64,000 bases of DNA from Nitrospira sp. Its GTDB lineage: Bacteria > Nitrospirota > Nitrospiria > Nitrospirales > Nitrospiraceae. Below, piece after piece: positions 39,322 through 49,510 of the stretch. The notes beneath the pieces are model-generated. The model was not told the DNA's origin. It did no database searches and saw nothing but the letters and a program-made list of their open reading frames with translations. A program made the translations under genes and the position numbers. The stretch's first letter is position 1. Every line of letters starts with the position of its first letter. The DNA lies in assembly GCA_022842445.1 (NCBI GenBank), contig JALHPO010000005.1:124001-188000 (forward strand), in the 5' to 3' direction.

Positions 39322-40819
39322 CGCTCCTTTGCGGCATCCACACCCGAACCGTCGTGCCCTTCGCTAGTTCGCCGGAGAACCTCAGTGTCCCCCCCAAAAG
39401 CGCCACACGCTCCTGCATGCCTCGGAGCCCGAGCGTGGTCGGATTGACGTAGTCCTCCTCCCTGATACCCGAACCGTTATCGCACACTTCCAGCAGCCAC
39501 CCGTTCGATTCTTCGCGCAAGGCCAGACAAACATGGGACGCGCGGGCGTGCCGCATGATGTTGGTTAAGAGTTCCTGCGCAATGCGAAAAAGCGCACTGG
39601 ATCGCTCCGGATCGAGTTCTCGTTGTGCGAGGTCTTGGCTCAGCGCTGTCTCACAAGGGACACCGGTCCGCGCTTCGAATTCCCGGGCCTGCCATTGCAA
39701 TGCCGGGATCAGCCCGAGGTCGTCAAGAATGCTGGGCCTGAGATCAGACGCTACCCTGCGGACCAATTGGATCGAATCATTCACGAGCGTCGTCATTCTT
39801 TGTAACTTCTCCATCAAGTCCGGCCGTGCCGGGGTTGCATCCCTCGCAAGCTGTTTGCCGAGCGAGGCCAGATCCAGTTTCAGCCCGGTCAACAGCTGGC
39901 CGAACTCGTCATGCAATTCCCGAGCGACCCGTTTTCGCTCATCTTCTTTCGCACATTCCAGTCGCCGCGTGAGGTCGCGCAGCCGTTCGTAGGCTGCGGC
40001 GATCTCCATTTCCACCTGCTTCTGCTTCGTCAGATCCGTCAGCGCTCCGATCGCGCGCACAGCCCGGCCTTCGTCGTTCCGAAGTACATAGCCACGATCC
40101 AGAACGTACGCGTAGGTTCCGTCGGCCCGTCGGAAGCGGTATTGATCAGACCATCTCTCCCCGCAACCATTAATCACCGCATACCGCGCCGCAACCACCC
40201 GCTCCTTCTCCTCTGGATGGAGAGAGTCGTACCACGATTCCAGACCGAGAGACAGCTCATGCGGGCACAAACCAATGAGCGACTGAAACCCCTCGCTCCA
40301 GTCGAGCTTCTGAGTGGAAATATTCCAGTCCCAGATCGCGTCGTCCGTCGCGCGAGTCGACAGTTGCAGGCGCTCCTCCGCAGCGGCAGTCGCCTCCTCC
40401 GCCCGTTTCCGCGCCAGACGGTCCGCCGCTTCTCGAAGCTCCCGCTGGATCACCGGCACCAGCCGGCCCAGGCCGTTTTTCATCACATAGTCGTGTACCC
40501 CGGCTCGCATCGCCGCGATGACGGCCTCTTCGCCGATCGATCCCGAGACAATGATGAGGGGAAGGTCGAGCCCTTTGGATTTGATCATCTCAAGGGCAAA
40601 GAGCGCACTGAACCGCGGCAGATTCCAGTCCGCCAGCACGAGATCCCAGGCCTCCACACGCAGAACCTCGTTCATCGCGCCGGGGCTGTCTACCCGCTTG
40701 ACGAGCGGTCGGTACCCCCCATGGCACAATTCCCGCTCGATGAGCGCGACATCGTCTTCGCAATCCTCCACACATACCACCCGAAGGGTCGTTTCCATCG
40801 CGGCCTCACTCGCTATCAT
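39299..40819 (-). CDS. Receiver-PAS-HisKA_3 histidine kinase
   Basis: This 506-aa soluble kinase has an N-terminal receiver (VEDCEDDVAL, LADWNLPRF), a PAS domain (about 150-270) and a NarX/DegS-type core with the H-box RVARELHDEFGQLLTG and ATPase motifs ITRHARASH-like ELLTNIMRHA and GLRGMQERV. It is probably the partner of the NarL-type regulator that overlaps its 3' end. Two start candidates fit, 40819 (GGGAG upstream) and 40798 (GAGG upstream); I use the longer. Its receiver and PAS closely resemble those of the kinase at 41009-43354. Confidence 0.9.
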   Translation of the reverse strand: MIASEAAMETTLRVVCVEDCEDDVALIERELCHGGYRPLVKRVDSPGAMNEVLRVEAWDLVLADWNLPRFSALFALEMIKSKGLDLPLIIVSGSIGEEAVIAAMRAGVHDYVMKNGLGRLVPVIQRELREAADRLARKRAEEATAAAEERLQLSTRATDDAIWDWNISTQKLDWSEGFQSLIGLCPHELSLGLESWYDSLHPEEKERVVAARYAVINGCGERWSDQYRFRRADGTYAYVLDRGYVLRNDEGRAVRAIGALTDLTKQKQVEMEIAAAYERLRDLTRRLECAKEDERKRVARELHDEFGQLLTGLKLDLASLGKQLARDATPARPDLMEKLQRMTTLVNDSIQLVRRVASDLRPSILDDLGLIPALQWQAREFEARTGVPCETALSQDLAQRELDPERSSALFRIAQELLTNIMRHARASHVCLALREESNGWLLEVCDNGSGIREEDYVNPTTLGLRGMQERVALLGGTLRFSGELAKGTTVRVWMPQRSDDAGAFH

Positions 40820-41008
40820 TCCCACTCCCTTACCGCCCTTACTAGGGTGTTGTATTCTGTACAACCCGTCCTGATTCTATAACAACGGCCATGATATACA
40901 AGATATCTTTGAATTCCTAAATGTATCCTGCTTCCGCCATTCCGCCTTGAGATCGGCGTGGCGGTCGCTACCCCTTCGTGCCTTGCGCCGGACATGTCAC
41001 AGATCTCT

Positions 41009-43354
41009 CTATTTCGGTTCGTCAAGTATCGCGCGCACGGCCTGCAGCAGCGCATCGGGCGAATAGGGTTTTTGCAGCAGGGGGCTGCCCGATTCCAGCA
41101 AGCCCTGGTGGGCCATCACCGTGCCCGTATAGCCTGACATATAGAGGACCTTCAAGCCCGGGAACCGCGCAACAAGATGGGCCGCCACATCCGGCCCGCT
41201 GCCGCCGGGCATGATGACGTCGGTCAGCAACAGATGGATCGCTCCCTTGTGTTCTTCCGCCGTCCGACCCGCTTCCTCCAAGCCGCTCGCAACCAACACT
41301 GTATATCTGTTCTGTTCCAGAACTCTTTGCGCAAGGATACGGAGCGCGGTGTCATCTTCCACGAGTAAGATCGTTTCCACCCCGATCTGCTGCCGCACCG
41401 AGGAAGCCTTCGACTTCCTTGGGCTAATTTCGGTATCGACTGTCGGTAAATAGACCTTGAACGTCGCGCCGTGGCCCGGTTCGCTATAGACCCAGATAAA
41501 GCCGTTGCTCTGCTTGACAATGCCGTAGACTGTCGACAACCCGAGCCCGGTGCCCTTGCCGGACTCTTTCGTAGTAAAGAACGGTTCGAAAATCCGCTTT
41601 TGGGTCTCAACATCGATACCGCAGCCGGTATCGCTGACCGACATCAAAACGTAGCGTCCCGGCAACACGTCCACCAGCTTTTTCGGGTATGACTCATCGA
41701 GCAGCACGTCGGCGGTTTCGATGGTCAAGCGTCCACCCTCCGGCATAGCATCGCGGGCGTTCACGGCGAGGTTCATGAGGATCTGTTCCATCTGTCCCGG
41801 ATCAGCCTTGATCGGCGGAAGCATCGGAGCCAAGTGGGTTTTCAACGCCACGTCTTCGCCGATGATCCGATGCAGCATTTTTTCGAAATTTTCGATGAGC
41901 TCGTTCAGATCCAAGACCTGCGGCGCGAGTATTTGGCGGCGGCTGAACGCCAGCAGTTGCCGGGTCAACCATGACGCGCGTTCTGCGGCGTTCCTGATTT
42001 GCTGCAGGTCCCCCTGCGCCGGCGCGTCGGTCGGCAGATCACTCATGGCGAGGTCGGTGTAACCCATGATGACGGTCAGGAGATTATTGAAGTCATGCGC
42101 CACTCCCCCGGCAAAGCGGCCGACGGCTTCCATCTTCTGAGCCTGGCGTAACTGCTCCTCGGCGCTGCGCAGTTTTGCCTCCGCCGCCCGGCGGTCGGTG
42201 ATATCCGCGATGAATCCGTAGAACCGACGGGTGCCGTCTTCCTGCAGGGGCACGATCGACAGTTCGACCGGAAACGTGGTCTCGTCCCGCCGCCAGGCGG
42301 TCATCTCCACCCGCTTATTGAGCAGCGCGCTCTTGCCCGTTTCCAAAAACCGGCGGAGCCCATTGCGATGGGCCTCCCGCTGGCCCGGCGGAATGATCGT
42401 CTCGGTCAGGGGCCGCCCATGCGCTTCGTCGAAACTCCAGCCGAATAGGGCCTCTGCACGTTGATTCCAGTCAACGATCGTCCCATGCTCATCCATGCCG
42501 ACGATGGCGTCGAGCGCCGAATCCAGCACCGTGCGAACCCGCGCTTCACTGACCTGCAACGCCGCATGCGCCTTGCGGAGCGCGCTCAGGTCCGTCATTG
42601 CGCCGATCAGACGTAGTGCTTGACCCCGGACGTTCCGCACGATGTAGCAGCGATCGACCACGTCGGCATACGCGCCGTCGGCACGGCGGAACCGGTAGCC
42701 CTCCGACCAACTCGTGGCGTCACCATTGATCGCAGCGTAACAGCTGGCGATGACACGGTCTTTGTCTTCCGGATGCAACCGGCTGTACCAGGATTCGACC
42801 CCGGAATCGATCTCTTCAGCCTGGTAACCGAACAACGCGAAGAATCCCTCGTTCCACCAAACACTGTTCGTCGAAAGATCCCAATCCCACACCGCGTCGT
42901 TCGTGGCGCGCCCGACCAGTTGAAGCCGTTCCTCGCTGGCAGCCAGAGCCACTTCCGCCTTTCTGCGGGCCCGGCGGTCAGTCGCTTCCCGCAGTTCCCG
43001 TTCGACAGTCCACACGAGTCGATCAAGATTCTGCTTGGCGACGAAATCATGCGCGCCGGCCTTCAACGCCACGGCGGCCGTCTCGGTGCCGATCATGCCT
43101 GACACGATGATTAGCGGTAGATCCAGCCCTTGGGACTTCAGTATCTCAAGAGCAAAGAGGGCGCTGAACTGGGGCAAATTCCAGTCCGCGAGGATGATGT
43201 CCCAGCTTTCTTGCTGGAGCGCGGCATGCATGCTGGTCGGGTTGGCCACCTGCCGGGATACCGGCTCGTAACCTCCGCGCTGCAGCGTGCGCAGCAGCAG
43301 CGCGGCATCGTCCTCGTTATCCTCAACCATCAAGACGCGTAGGGGGCTAGCCAT
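41009..43354 (-). CDS. Hybrid kinase: receiver-PAS-PAS-kinase-receiver
   Basis: This 781-aa soluble kinase has an N-terminal receiver (MVEDNEDDAALL, LADWNLPQF), two PAS domains, H-box AGGVAHDFNNLLTVIMG, ATPase motifs LAVNARDAMPEGG and GKGTGLGLSTVYG, and a C-terminal receiver with LLTDVIMPGGSG. The type is common for environmental phosphorelays. The N-terminal receiver and first PAS (WDWDLSTNSVWW) are near-copies of modules in the kinases at 39299 and 30963. The signal is unknown. A 190-bp gap separates it from the next kinase. Confidence 0.92.
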   Translation of the reverse strand: MASPLRVLMVEDNEDDAALLLRTLQRGGYEPVSRQVANPTSMHAALQQESWDIILADWNLPQFSALFALEILKSQGLDLPLIIVSGMIGTETAAVALKAGAHDFVAKQNLDRLVWTVERELREATDRRARRKAEVALAASEERLQLVGRATNDAVWDWDLSTNSVWWNEGFFALFGYQAEEIDSGVESWYSRLHPEDKDRVIASCYAAINGDATSWSEGYRFRRADGAYADVVDRCYIVRNVRGQALRLIGAMTDLSALRKAHAALQVSEARVRTVLDSALDAIVGMDEHGTIVDWNQRAEALFGWSFDEAHGRPLTETIIPPGQREAHRNGLRRFLETGKSALLNKRVEMTAWRRDETTFPVELSIVPLQEDGTRRFYGFIADITDRRAAEAKLRSAEEQLRQAQKMEAVGRFAGGVAHDFNNLLTVIMGYTDLAMSDLPTDAPAQGDLQQIRNAAERASWLTRQLLAFSRRQILAPQVLDLNELIENFEKMLHRIIGEDVALKTHLAPMLPPIKADPGQMEQILMNLAVNARDAMPEGGRLTIETADVLLDESYPKKLVDVLPGRYVLMSVSDTGCGIDVETQKRIFEPFFTTKESGKGTGLGLSTVYGIVKQSNGFIWVYSEPGHGATFKVYLPTVDTEISPRKSKASSVRQQIGVETILLVEDDTALRILAQRVLEQNRYTVLVASGLEEAGRTAEEHKGAIHLLLTDVIMPGGSGPDVAAHLVARFPGLKVLYMSGYTGTVMAHQGLLESGSPLLQKPYSPDALLQAVRAILDEPK

Positions 43355-43660
43355 TAGTCAGCTGACTCCGTCGTTGAAGAGCAACCATTTGAGAAGTTTC
43401 AAGTCCAGCTGCATACCTGGGGCATATGCGTGATGTTGCGGTCCTCGAGGTCATTGATGGCTCCACACACCAGCAGAGAACTATCACGTACCATTTACTA
43501 CATGGCATGACGTTTACAGTCACCTGGCGGTTCAACCAGGCGTGAGCCGGTCCATCGCGGGAGCCGCACCCGTAACTTGCTATCTCCCGCGCCGCCGAAG
43601 ATACAGCGGCACCACCTGTACGGTCAGATTCTGATCGCAGCCGACGCGCCCTCCCTTTCA
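43355..43660. other. Gene-free stretch between two kinase genes
   Basis: No ORF with domain support, repeat or clear hairpin is visible in these 306 bases. A 122-aa minus-strand ORF overlaps both flanks but shows no motif and is rejected. The region probably holds the promoter of the 41009-43354 kinase. Confidence 0.5.
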
Positions 43661-46102
43661 TCACCCGAGCGTAAAGAACACGGTCGCACCCTTGTCCACC
43701 ACACCTTCTAGCCACACACGCCCGCCGTGGCGGTGGACGATGCGCTGCACCGTCGCAAGCCCGATGCCGGTGCCGGGAAACTCCGTCATGGTATGCAACC
43801 GTTGGAACGCGCCGAAGAGTTTTCCGGCATAGGCCATATCGAACCCGGCCCCGTTGTCGCGCACGAAATAGACCGTTTCATTCTCTCGCCGCTCCGCCCC
43901 CACCTCGATGACAGCCCGCTCCCGCCGGCCCGTGAACTTCCAGGCGTTGTTCAGCAGATTGTCGAACACGATGTCCAGCAGTCTGGAATCGCCCTCGGCT
44001 TTCAGCCCCGGTTCCACAATCAATTCGACCTGCCGGCCTGGCCACAGTTTCCGCATCTCTTCCGCCCGGCTCAGGGCCAGGGCGCTCAAGTCCACCAGTC
44101 CCCGCTGCAGTTCCACGTGGGAGTTGCGCGACAGTTTGAGCAGATCGTCGACCAGCTGCCCCATACGTTGGCTCGCCGCCCGGATCCGCTTCAAGTAGTC
44201 CTTTCCCTGTTCGTCCAATCGGTCGGCGCAGTCTTCCATCAGCGCCAGACTGAATCCGTCGAGGCTTCGCAACGGCGCGCGCAGATCGTGGGATACGGAA
44301 TAGGAGAAGGCTTCCAGTTCTTTGTTCGCCGCCTCGAGCAACCAGCCTCGCCTCTTGAGTTCATCCTCCACCCGCTTGCGCTGGGTGATGTTGCGGCCGA
44401 TCCCCGAAACGCCGACGATATTCCCGTGCCCATCCCTGAGTGGCGAGGCCGTCAGGGAAATATCGATCATGCGCCCGTCTCTGGCTTGTCGAACGGTTTC
44501 ATAGTGCTCTATTTGCTGGCCCCGTCTTATTCGATCGATGATTTCCATCTCCTCACCCCATCGATCCTGCGGGACCAACAGCTTGAGTGATTTCCCTATG
44601 ATCTCCTCAGCCTTATATCCATAGAGGCGTTCCGCGCCTTTGTTCCAACTGGTGATCATCGCGCTAAGCGTCTTGCTGATGATGGCATCGTCCGTCCATT
44701 CGACGATCGCAGCGAGACGGCGTTGTGCGTCCTCCGCAACTTGACGTTCGGTAATATCTCGCGCGGCGGCGATAATACGGCACTGAGCCGTGCGCGGCTC
44801 AACCGCTTGCAGATTGATCTCAACCGGCACATTCATGCCATCTTTGCGCCGATGCACCGTCGTAAAGCTGCGGGCCGATTGTATCCCGCTCACCAGCGGA
44901 TCGATCATCGCCCGAAACCGCTGCTCATCGAATTCCTGCTCGATGTCCAACGGCGTCATGCGCAGCAGTTCTGCCCGGCTGTACCCCATCTGCCGTACGG
45001 CTCCTTCGTTCACGTGGCTGAATCGCAGCGTTATAGGATCGAAAACGAAGGTGCCGTCCCGTGCGGCATCCAACGTGGCGAGCGTCTGACGCATTCCTGC
45101 GGCATACTCTCGCTGTATCAATTGTTCACGGTGCAGCAGAAGAACAATGATGCCCATTCCGACAACCATCACCAGCCCGCCCAGCGCGAGCATGATGATC
45201 TGCCAGCGGAAGACGCTCTTCGCCTGCTGCTGCAGTTGAGCCAACAGAGCCCGTTCGGACTTTTCAATCTCCTCCGCCTGATGACGAAGGTCGTCCATGA
45301 GGGCCTTCCCCTGGTCGGACGTGAGGACGCGCAAGGCTGCGGCCGCCCCCTGATTCTGGCTTAGGACAAGAGTCTCCTGCAACTCAACCAGCTTTTCCTC
45401 CACCCTGCTGGTAAAGGTGGAAAACCGGTCCTGCTGCTCAGAGCTGTCCCGCGTGAGATCGGTCAACCGCTCCAGATGGCTATGGACCTCCGACACTGCC
45501 TTCCGGCACGACTCCACATACCACTCCTCGCCGGTGAGCAGGAAGTCCCGCAGGCTCGTTTCACCATCCTTGATGGCAAACAACGCACGGGTCAGTTCGG
45601 TCATGACCTCGTTGGGCTGCGCAACGAGCTTGGTCGACCCCCAGCTTACCGCTATCATCTGGTAGCTCATGACGCCAAGCACCATCACAAGCAGACCGAG
45701 GCTCATCAAATTGGCGACGATCCTGCGGCTCAGACCAAAGACCAGATGTTCGGACTCGGGGTCCGTTTTGGAGATTGTCGAGGCCCCGAATGCGGCGCCC
45801 CAAATTGCCAGGACGATGATCAACCGGTTTGTGAGCGCATAGGAGAAGGGAAGGAGGTCTGGAGGCGAAAGCCAGAGTCCGAGTCCGGTCAGGATCGAGC
45901 AGAGCATGCCTACTATAAAGGGAAAGACCTTCGATGGAGCCCTGCACAGCAGCAGGATTGGAACAAGATAGAGGAGACCTACCGGAATCCCCAGTGGCGT
46001 CGCCAAATCCAGTACAAACACGCCTGCCACCAGCATCAGACTGAGTGCTGGAACCACGAATTGCCTGGCCGGCCTTGTGCCCATGGCTTCGTCTGGTACC
46101 AT
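43661..46102 (-). CDS. CHASE3-PAS-PAS histidine kinase
   Basis: This 813-aa kinase has about four N-terminal membrane helices, then a helix pair around a CHASE3-type extracytoplasmic domain (about 170-290, with ETSLRDFLLTGEEWYVE and TSDQGKALMDDLR). Two PAS domains follow, then an H-box YSVSHDLRAPLRSLDGF and an ATPase with GTGIGLATVQRIVHRHGG. The kinase core is bacteriophytochrome-like, but no chromophore domain is present. The start at 46102 (AGG near) is uncertain; a TTG at 46141 is possible. It is the first gene of the large minus-strand signalling block. Confidence 0.9.
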   Translation of the reverse strand: MVPDEAMGTRPARQFVVPALSLMLVAGVFVLDLATPLGIPVGLLYLVPILLLCRAPSKVFPFIVGMLCSILTGLGLWLSPPDLLPFSYALTNRLIIVLAIWGAAFGASTISKTDPESEHLVFGLSRRIVANLMSLGLLVMVLGVMSYQMIAVSWGSTKLVAQPNEVMTELTRALFAIKDGETSLRDFLLTGEEWYVESCRKAVSEVHSHLERLTDLTRDSSEQQDRFSTFTSRVEEKLVELQETLVLSQNQGAAAALRVLTSDQGKALMDDLRHQAEEIEKSERALLAQLQQQAKSVFRWQIIMLALGGLVMVVGMGIIVLLLHREQLIQREYAAGMRQTLATLDAARDGTFVFDPITLRFSHVNEGAVRQMGYSRAELLRMTPLDIEQEFDEQRFRAMIDPLVSGIQSARSFTTVHRRKDGMNVPVEINLQAVEPRTAQCRIIAAARDITERQVAEDAQRRLAAIVEWTDDAIISKTLSAMITSWNKGAERLYGYKAEEIIGKSLKLLVPQDRWGEEMEIIDRIRRGQQIEHYETVRQARDGRMIDISLTASPLRDGHGNIVGVSGIGRNITQRKRVEDELKRRGWLLEAANKELEAFSYSVSHDLRAPLRSLDGFSLALMEDCADRLDEQGKDYLKRIRAASQRMGQLVDDLLKLSRNSHVELQRGLVDLSALALSRAEEMRKLWPGRQVELIVEPGLKAEGDSRLLDIVFDNLLNNAWKFTGRRERAVIEVGAERRENETVYFVRDNGAGFDMAYAGKLFGAFQRLHTMTEFPGTGIGLATVQRIVHRHGGRVWLEGVVDKGATVFFTLG

Positions 46103-46610
46103 GACCTGCTTAAAGACTGTGTCTGATCCGGCCGCAAACAATCGGCCTCAAGTCCTCTCACTGTCAAACCGATAGGAGATAGCGCTAGATCACCTCATCG
46201 AGGAACGGGGCGCTCGTCGTACCTGTATCAACCACTCCGAATGATGCCCCCCATCACTATCATGTTAGTGTGCCAGAAGCTCTCCCGGCACTGATTTCTC
46301 ATCCGCCAGCATCGTATCAAACATTGATCGCTGACCCTATATAATTATGAACCGTAGTTGTCAAGCACACGGCCTGATCGAGCGCATGCGAGTCACGAAT
46401 CGCATCACACAGCATGATCGCCCGACGGACAACCAAGACTCCGGCTCTCATCCGTTGTTCTCCTGTCTCTGTGCCTCCGCCATGCGCACCTGTCGGAAGG
46501 AGTCTGACACAAAACTGCTTTTCCGTCCGACCGAAGAATCGGACCACCTCCTCTGTTGCGATGAAGCGACCGGCGCTACGCTTAGGACGTACCGTAGCGC
46601 ACAGAACTGA
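46103..46610. other. Gene-free divergent promoter region
   Basis: This 508-base gap between a minus-strand kinase and the plus-strand S16-like gene has no ORF I can support, no dispersed repeat and no clear terminator. It presumably carries divergent promoters. I see no strong sigma-70 hexamer pair. Confidence 0.4.
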
Positions 46611-47360
46611 ATGAAGAGAACACCATTGACCGACACAGCCGCCACATGGACACGATGCCGCGAGATCTCTCGTCGCAGACTCCGCTCTGTCTTATTGGCC
46701 GGTTGCGCTACTCTATTCTCGGCTATTGCCGGGCTGGCGGCCTTTATCGATACCGCCAGGGCTCAGGACACTCCGCGCGAGCAGTACGTCCCGGTGTTGT
46801 GCGTGACGACAGGGGAGCACCCTGTCGGCGAGGTCATCTCGGTCCAAGTACTGTTCGCAACGCGGGAAGACGCCCGAGGTCTCGATATCCATTTCCTCAA
46901 CGGGCCTGGGCGCCTCTCACCAAAGACCCAAACCGCCATCGCACAGGCGATCGCGAGCGCGGCTCGGGTGTTCGGCCTCTCCACCGACTCCTGGAGTATC
47001 GGACTCTCGATCCCCTACCCGGGGTTCACCATTGAGGGGGATAGTCTCTCCGCGATGGTCGGCCTCACTGTTGTTGCGATGGCGAAGGGGGAGGCGATTC
47101 CACGCCATCGCGTCATTTCCGGCACCGTCACCTCGGACGGTCGGATCGGGCCAGTCGGTGACGTACCGTTGAAGGTCGCAGCAGCCTATCAGGCCGGTCT
47201 CCACATGGTGCTGGTACCGGCAACGAGTCGCGGCAATGAAAAGATGCCGCATCGTAGCAGGGTCTCATCGGTCCGCACGGTGCTCCAAGCCTATCAGGCA
47301 CTCATGGCACCCACCAATTTGATGTCCGGCAATCATCGTCCAGAGGTGGACGTTCGATAA
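46611..47360 (+). CDS. Secreted Lon-like (S16) serine peptidase domain protein
   Basis: This 249-aa protein has an N-terminal signal peptide (twin Arg-rich start, helix LLAGCATLFSAIAGLAAF, cleavage after ARA). The mature part ends in a Lon-type peptidase domain. Ser145 lies in EGDSLSAMVGL and Lys188 in GDVPLKVAAAYQAGLHMVLVP. The 43-residue Ser-Lys spacing equals that of E. coli Lon (S679/K722), and the GGLKEKL and TVLIP regions align. There is no AAA+ domain, so it is not a processive Lon. Family knowledge would call it a standalone S16-like protease; its substrate and exact cell-envelope place are unknown. Confidence 0.75.
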   Translation: MKRTPLTDTAATWTRCREISRRRLRSVLLAGCATLFSAIAGLAAFIDTARAQDTPREQYVPVLCVTTGEHPVGEVISVQVLFATREDARGLDIHFLNGPGRLSPKTQTAIAQAIASAARVFGLSTDSWSIGLSIPYPGFTIEGDSLSAMVGLTVVAMAKGEAIPRHRVISGTVTSDGRIGPVGDVPLKVAAAYQAGLHMVLVPATSRGNEKMPHRSRVSSVRTVLQAYQALMAPTNLMSGNHRPEVDVR

Positions 47361-47629
47361 TCATGCGGGCGGCCTGGACGCGCTGAGAACGGCTCGGTCA
47401 TGGAGCAGCAGCCGTCTGCGACAGCCCACGTGCTCGATCACAGTGCTCACGCCGCCGGCTTGCCCGCTCCGCCACGAACGGTCATGTAGAATGCGGACTG
47501 GCGCCGACGACTCCGTCCCTGCTACACTCATATCGAAAGACGCGTTGACTCGATCACGACGGCCCCTCGATATTCTGATCGTCCCATCGCCAGATAACCC
47601 GGATTACCGCCCAAATACCGAGAATACCT

Positions 47630-49474
47630 ATGCCACCGACCGTCCTGCTCAGTTGCGAATCCATTGACAAAAGCTTCGGCGTCAAACCCCTGTTCAGCGA
47701 CCTGTCGATCACGCTCAGCGATAATGATCAGGTCGGCCTCGTGGGCCCCAACGGGTCAGGCAAATCCACACTGCTCAAAATTTTGGCAGGGCTCGAAGAG
47801 CCGGATTCCGGAACCAGATCGATCCGCAAACATGCGCGTATGGGCTATGTGCCACAGGAACCGGTCTTCGGGAAAGCGCAGACGGTTGAGGACGTTCTCG
47901 CGCAGGTGCTCATCGATGACGGCCTCGACCCTCATGAGCATGGAGACCGAATCGCCAAAGCGCTCAGCATCGGCGAATTTCCAAAGGCCGATCAACCGGT
48001 GGCCACGCTCTCCGGCGGATGGAAAAAGCGGCTTGCGATCGCCCGCGCCCTGCTGCCGGGACCGGACGTGTTATTGATGGATGAACCGACCAACCATCTG
48101 GATGTCGAGGGTATTCTCTGGCTCGAATCGCTGCTGAAAAGCGAAGTCCGCGCCTTCCTCGTTGTCAGCCACGATCGCCGCTTTCTCGAATCCGTCGCCT
48201 CGCGCATGCTGGAGATCAATCGCCGCTACCCCAACGGCATCTTCGAGGCCAAAGGCAACTATAGCGCCTTTCTGGAACAACGAGACGCAGCCCTCTCGGC
48301 TCAGGCCGACTACCAGGCATCACTGGCCAATCGTGTGCGCCGGGAGGTCGAATGGCTCCGGCGCGGCCCCAAAGCCCGTACGACCAAAGCCAAATCGCGA
48401 ATCGATTCAGCGGGACGATTGATCGACGAGTTGAGCGACCTCGAAGCACGGCGGGATAAGGGAACGGCGGGAATCGACTTTACCTCGTCCGGACGTCGCT
48501 CGAAGCAATTGGTTGTGGCCACAAAACTCGGCCTGTCGTTAGGCGGCAAGCCGATTATCCGCGATCTCGAGCTATGCCTTGGGCCTGGCCAGCGGCTCGG
48601 ATTGCTGGGCCCCAACGGAAGCGGAAAGACGACGGTGCTTAAGCTGTTGGCCGGGACGCTCGAGCCGGATACCGGCACCATCACGCGCGCGGACAAACTT
48701 CGCGTCGTCACATTCGAGCAACACCGTGATTCGCTGGACCAGCAGGCCACGCTCCGCCGCTCGCTCGCCCCCCATGGCGACGCCGTCGTGTACCAGGACC
48801 GGTCGGTGCATCTCGTCTCATGGGCCAAACGCTTTTTATTCAAACCCGAGCAATTGGATCTGCCGGTCTCTCGATTGTCAGGCGGCGAACAAGCCCGCTT
48901 GCTCATCGCGCGGCTCATGCTCCAGCCGGCTGACCTCTTGATCCTGGACGAGCCCACCAACGATCTCGACATCCCGACGCTGGACGTCCTTGAAGACAGC
49001 TTGATGGAGTTTCCCGGCGCGCTGGTGCTGGTGACCCACGACCGGTGGTTGCTGGATCGCGTCTCTACTATGCTGCTGGCCCTGGACGGCAACGGCCGCG
49101 CCGAATGGTTCGCCGACTATGCGCAATGGGAAGCGGCACAAGCGCGGAATGAACAGGCCACTCGCCGGCCGGCGCAGAACCGCTCTGCCGGAACGAATGT
49201 CGAGACAACGGCGCCCGCTCCGAAACGCAAGGGGTTGTCCTACCGGGAGCAAAAGGAATGGGACACCATCGAGCAAAAGATCGCCAAGGCGGAGGCTACG
49301 GTAGCGGCCTGCCAAGCCGCAGCCAACGACCCCGCGATTGTAGCCGATGCCGAAGCGCTGCGCGCCCGCTATGCTGCGATCGAAGCGGCGCAGACAATCG
49401 TCGAGCAACTCTATGCACGATGGGCTGAGCTGGAAGAAAAGCGAACGCAGTCTGCCAGCGTGTCGCAATCGTAG
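47630..49474 (+). CDS. uup: ABC-F family ATPase (Uup type)
   Basis: ABC-F proteins act on the ribosome or on DNA-related processes and have no membrane part. The 614-aa protein has two ATPase cassettes: Walker [10 protein letters not shown] and GPNGSGKTT, signatures LSGGWKKRLAIAR and LSGGEQARLLIAR, and Walker B LLMDEPTNHLD and LILDEPTNDLD. A linker with basic residues (RRGPKARTTKAKSR) and a C-terminal coiled coil (EQKEWDTIEQKIAKAEA) match Uup, which limits transposon precise excision and branched DNA in E. coli. Uup is the best named fit. Confidence 0.93.
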   Translation: MPPTVLLSCESIDKSFGVKPLFSDLSITLSDNDQVGLVGPNGSGKSTLLKILAGLEEPDSGTRSIRKHARMGYVPQEPVFGKAQTVEDVLAQVLIDDGLDPHEHGDRIAKALSIGEFPKADQPVATLSGGWKKRLAIARALLPGPDVLLMDEPTNHLDVEGILWLESLLKSEVRAFLVVSHDRRFLESVASRMLEINRRYPNGIFEAKGNYSAFLEQRDAALSAQADYQASLANRVRREVEWLRRGPKARTTKAKSRIDSAGRLIDELSDLEARRDKGTAGIDFTSSGRRSKQLVVATKLGLSLGGKPIIRDLELCLGPGQRLGLLGPNGSGKTTVLKLLAGTLEPDTGTITRADKLRVVTFEQHRDSLDQQATLRRSLAPHGDAVVYQDRSVHLVSWAKRFLFKPEQLDLPVSRLSGGEQARLLIARLMLQPADLLILDEPTNDLDIPTLDVLEDSLMEFPGALVLVTHDRWLLDRVSTMLLALDGNGRAEWFADYAQWEAAQARNEQATRRPAQNRSAGTNVETTAPAPKRKGLSYREQKEWDTIEQKIAKAEATVAACQAAANDPAIVADAEALRARYAAIEAAQTIVEQLYARWAELEEKRTQSASVSQS

Positions 49475-49510
49475 CCCGGCCATCGGCCAGCATCTCCGCG
49501 CGCCGGCCGG

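Noticed and set aside
43347..43715. 122-aa ORF in the gap between two kinases
   Set aside because: No domain, poor start context, and it overlaps both flanking genes.
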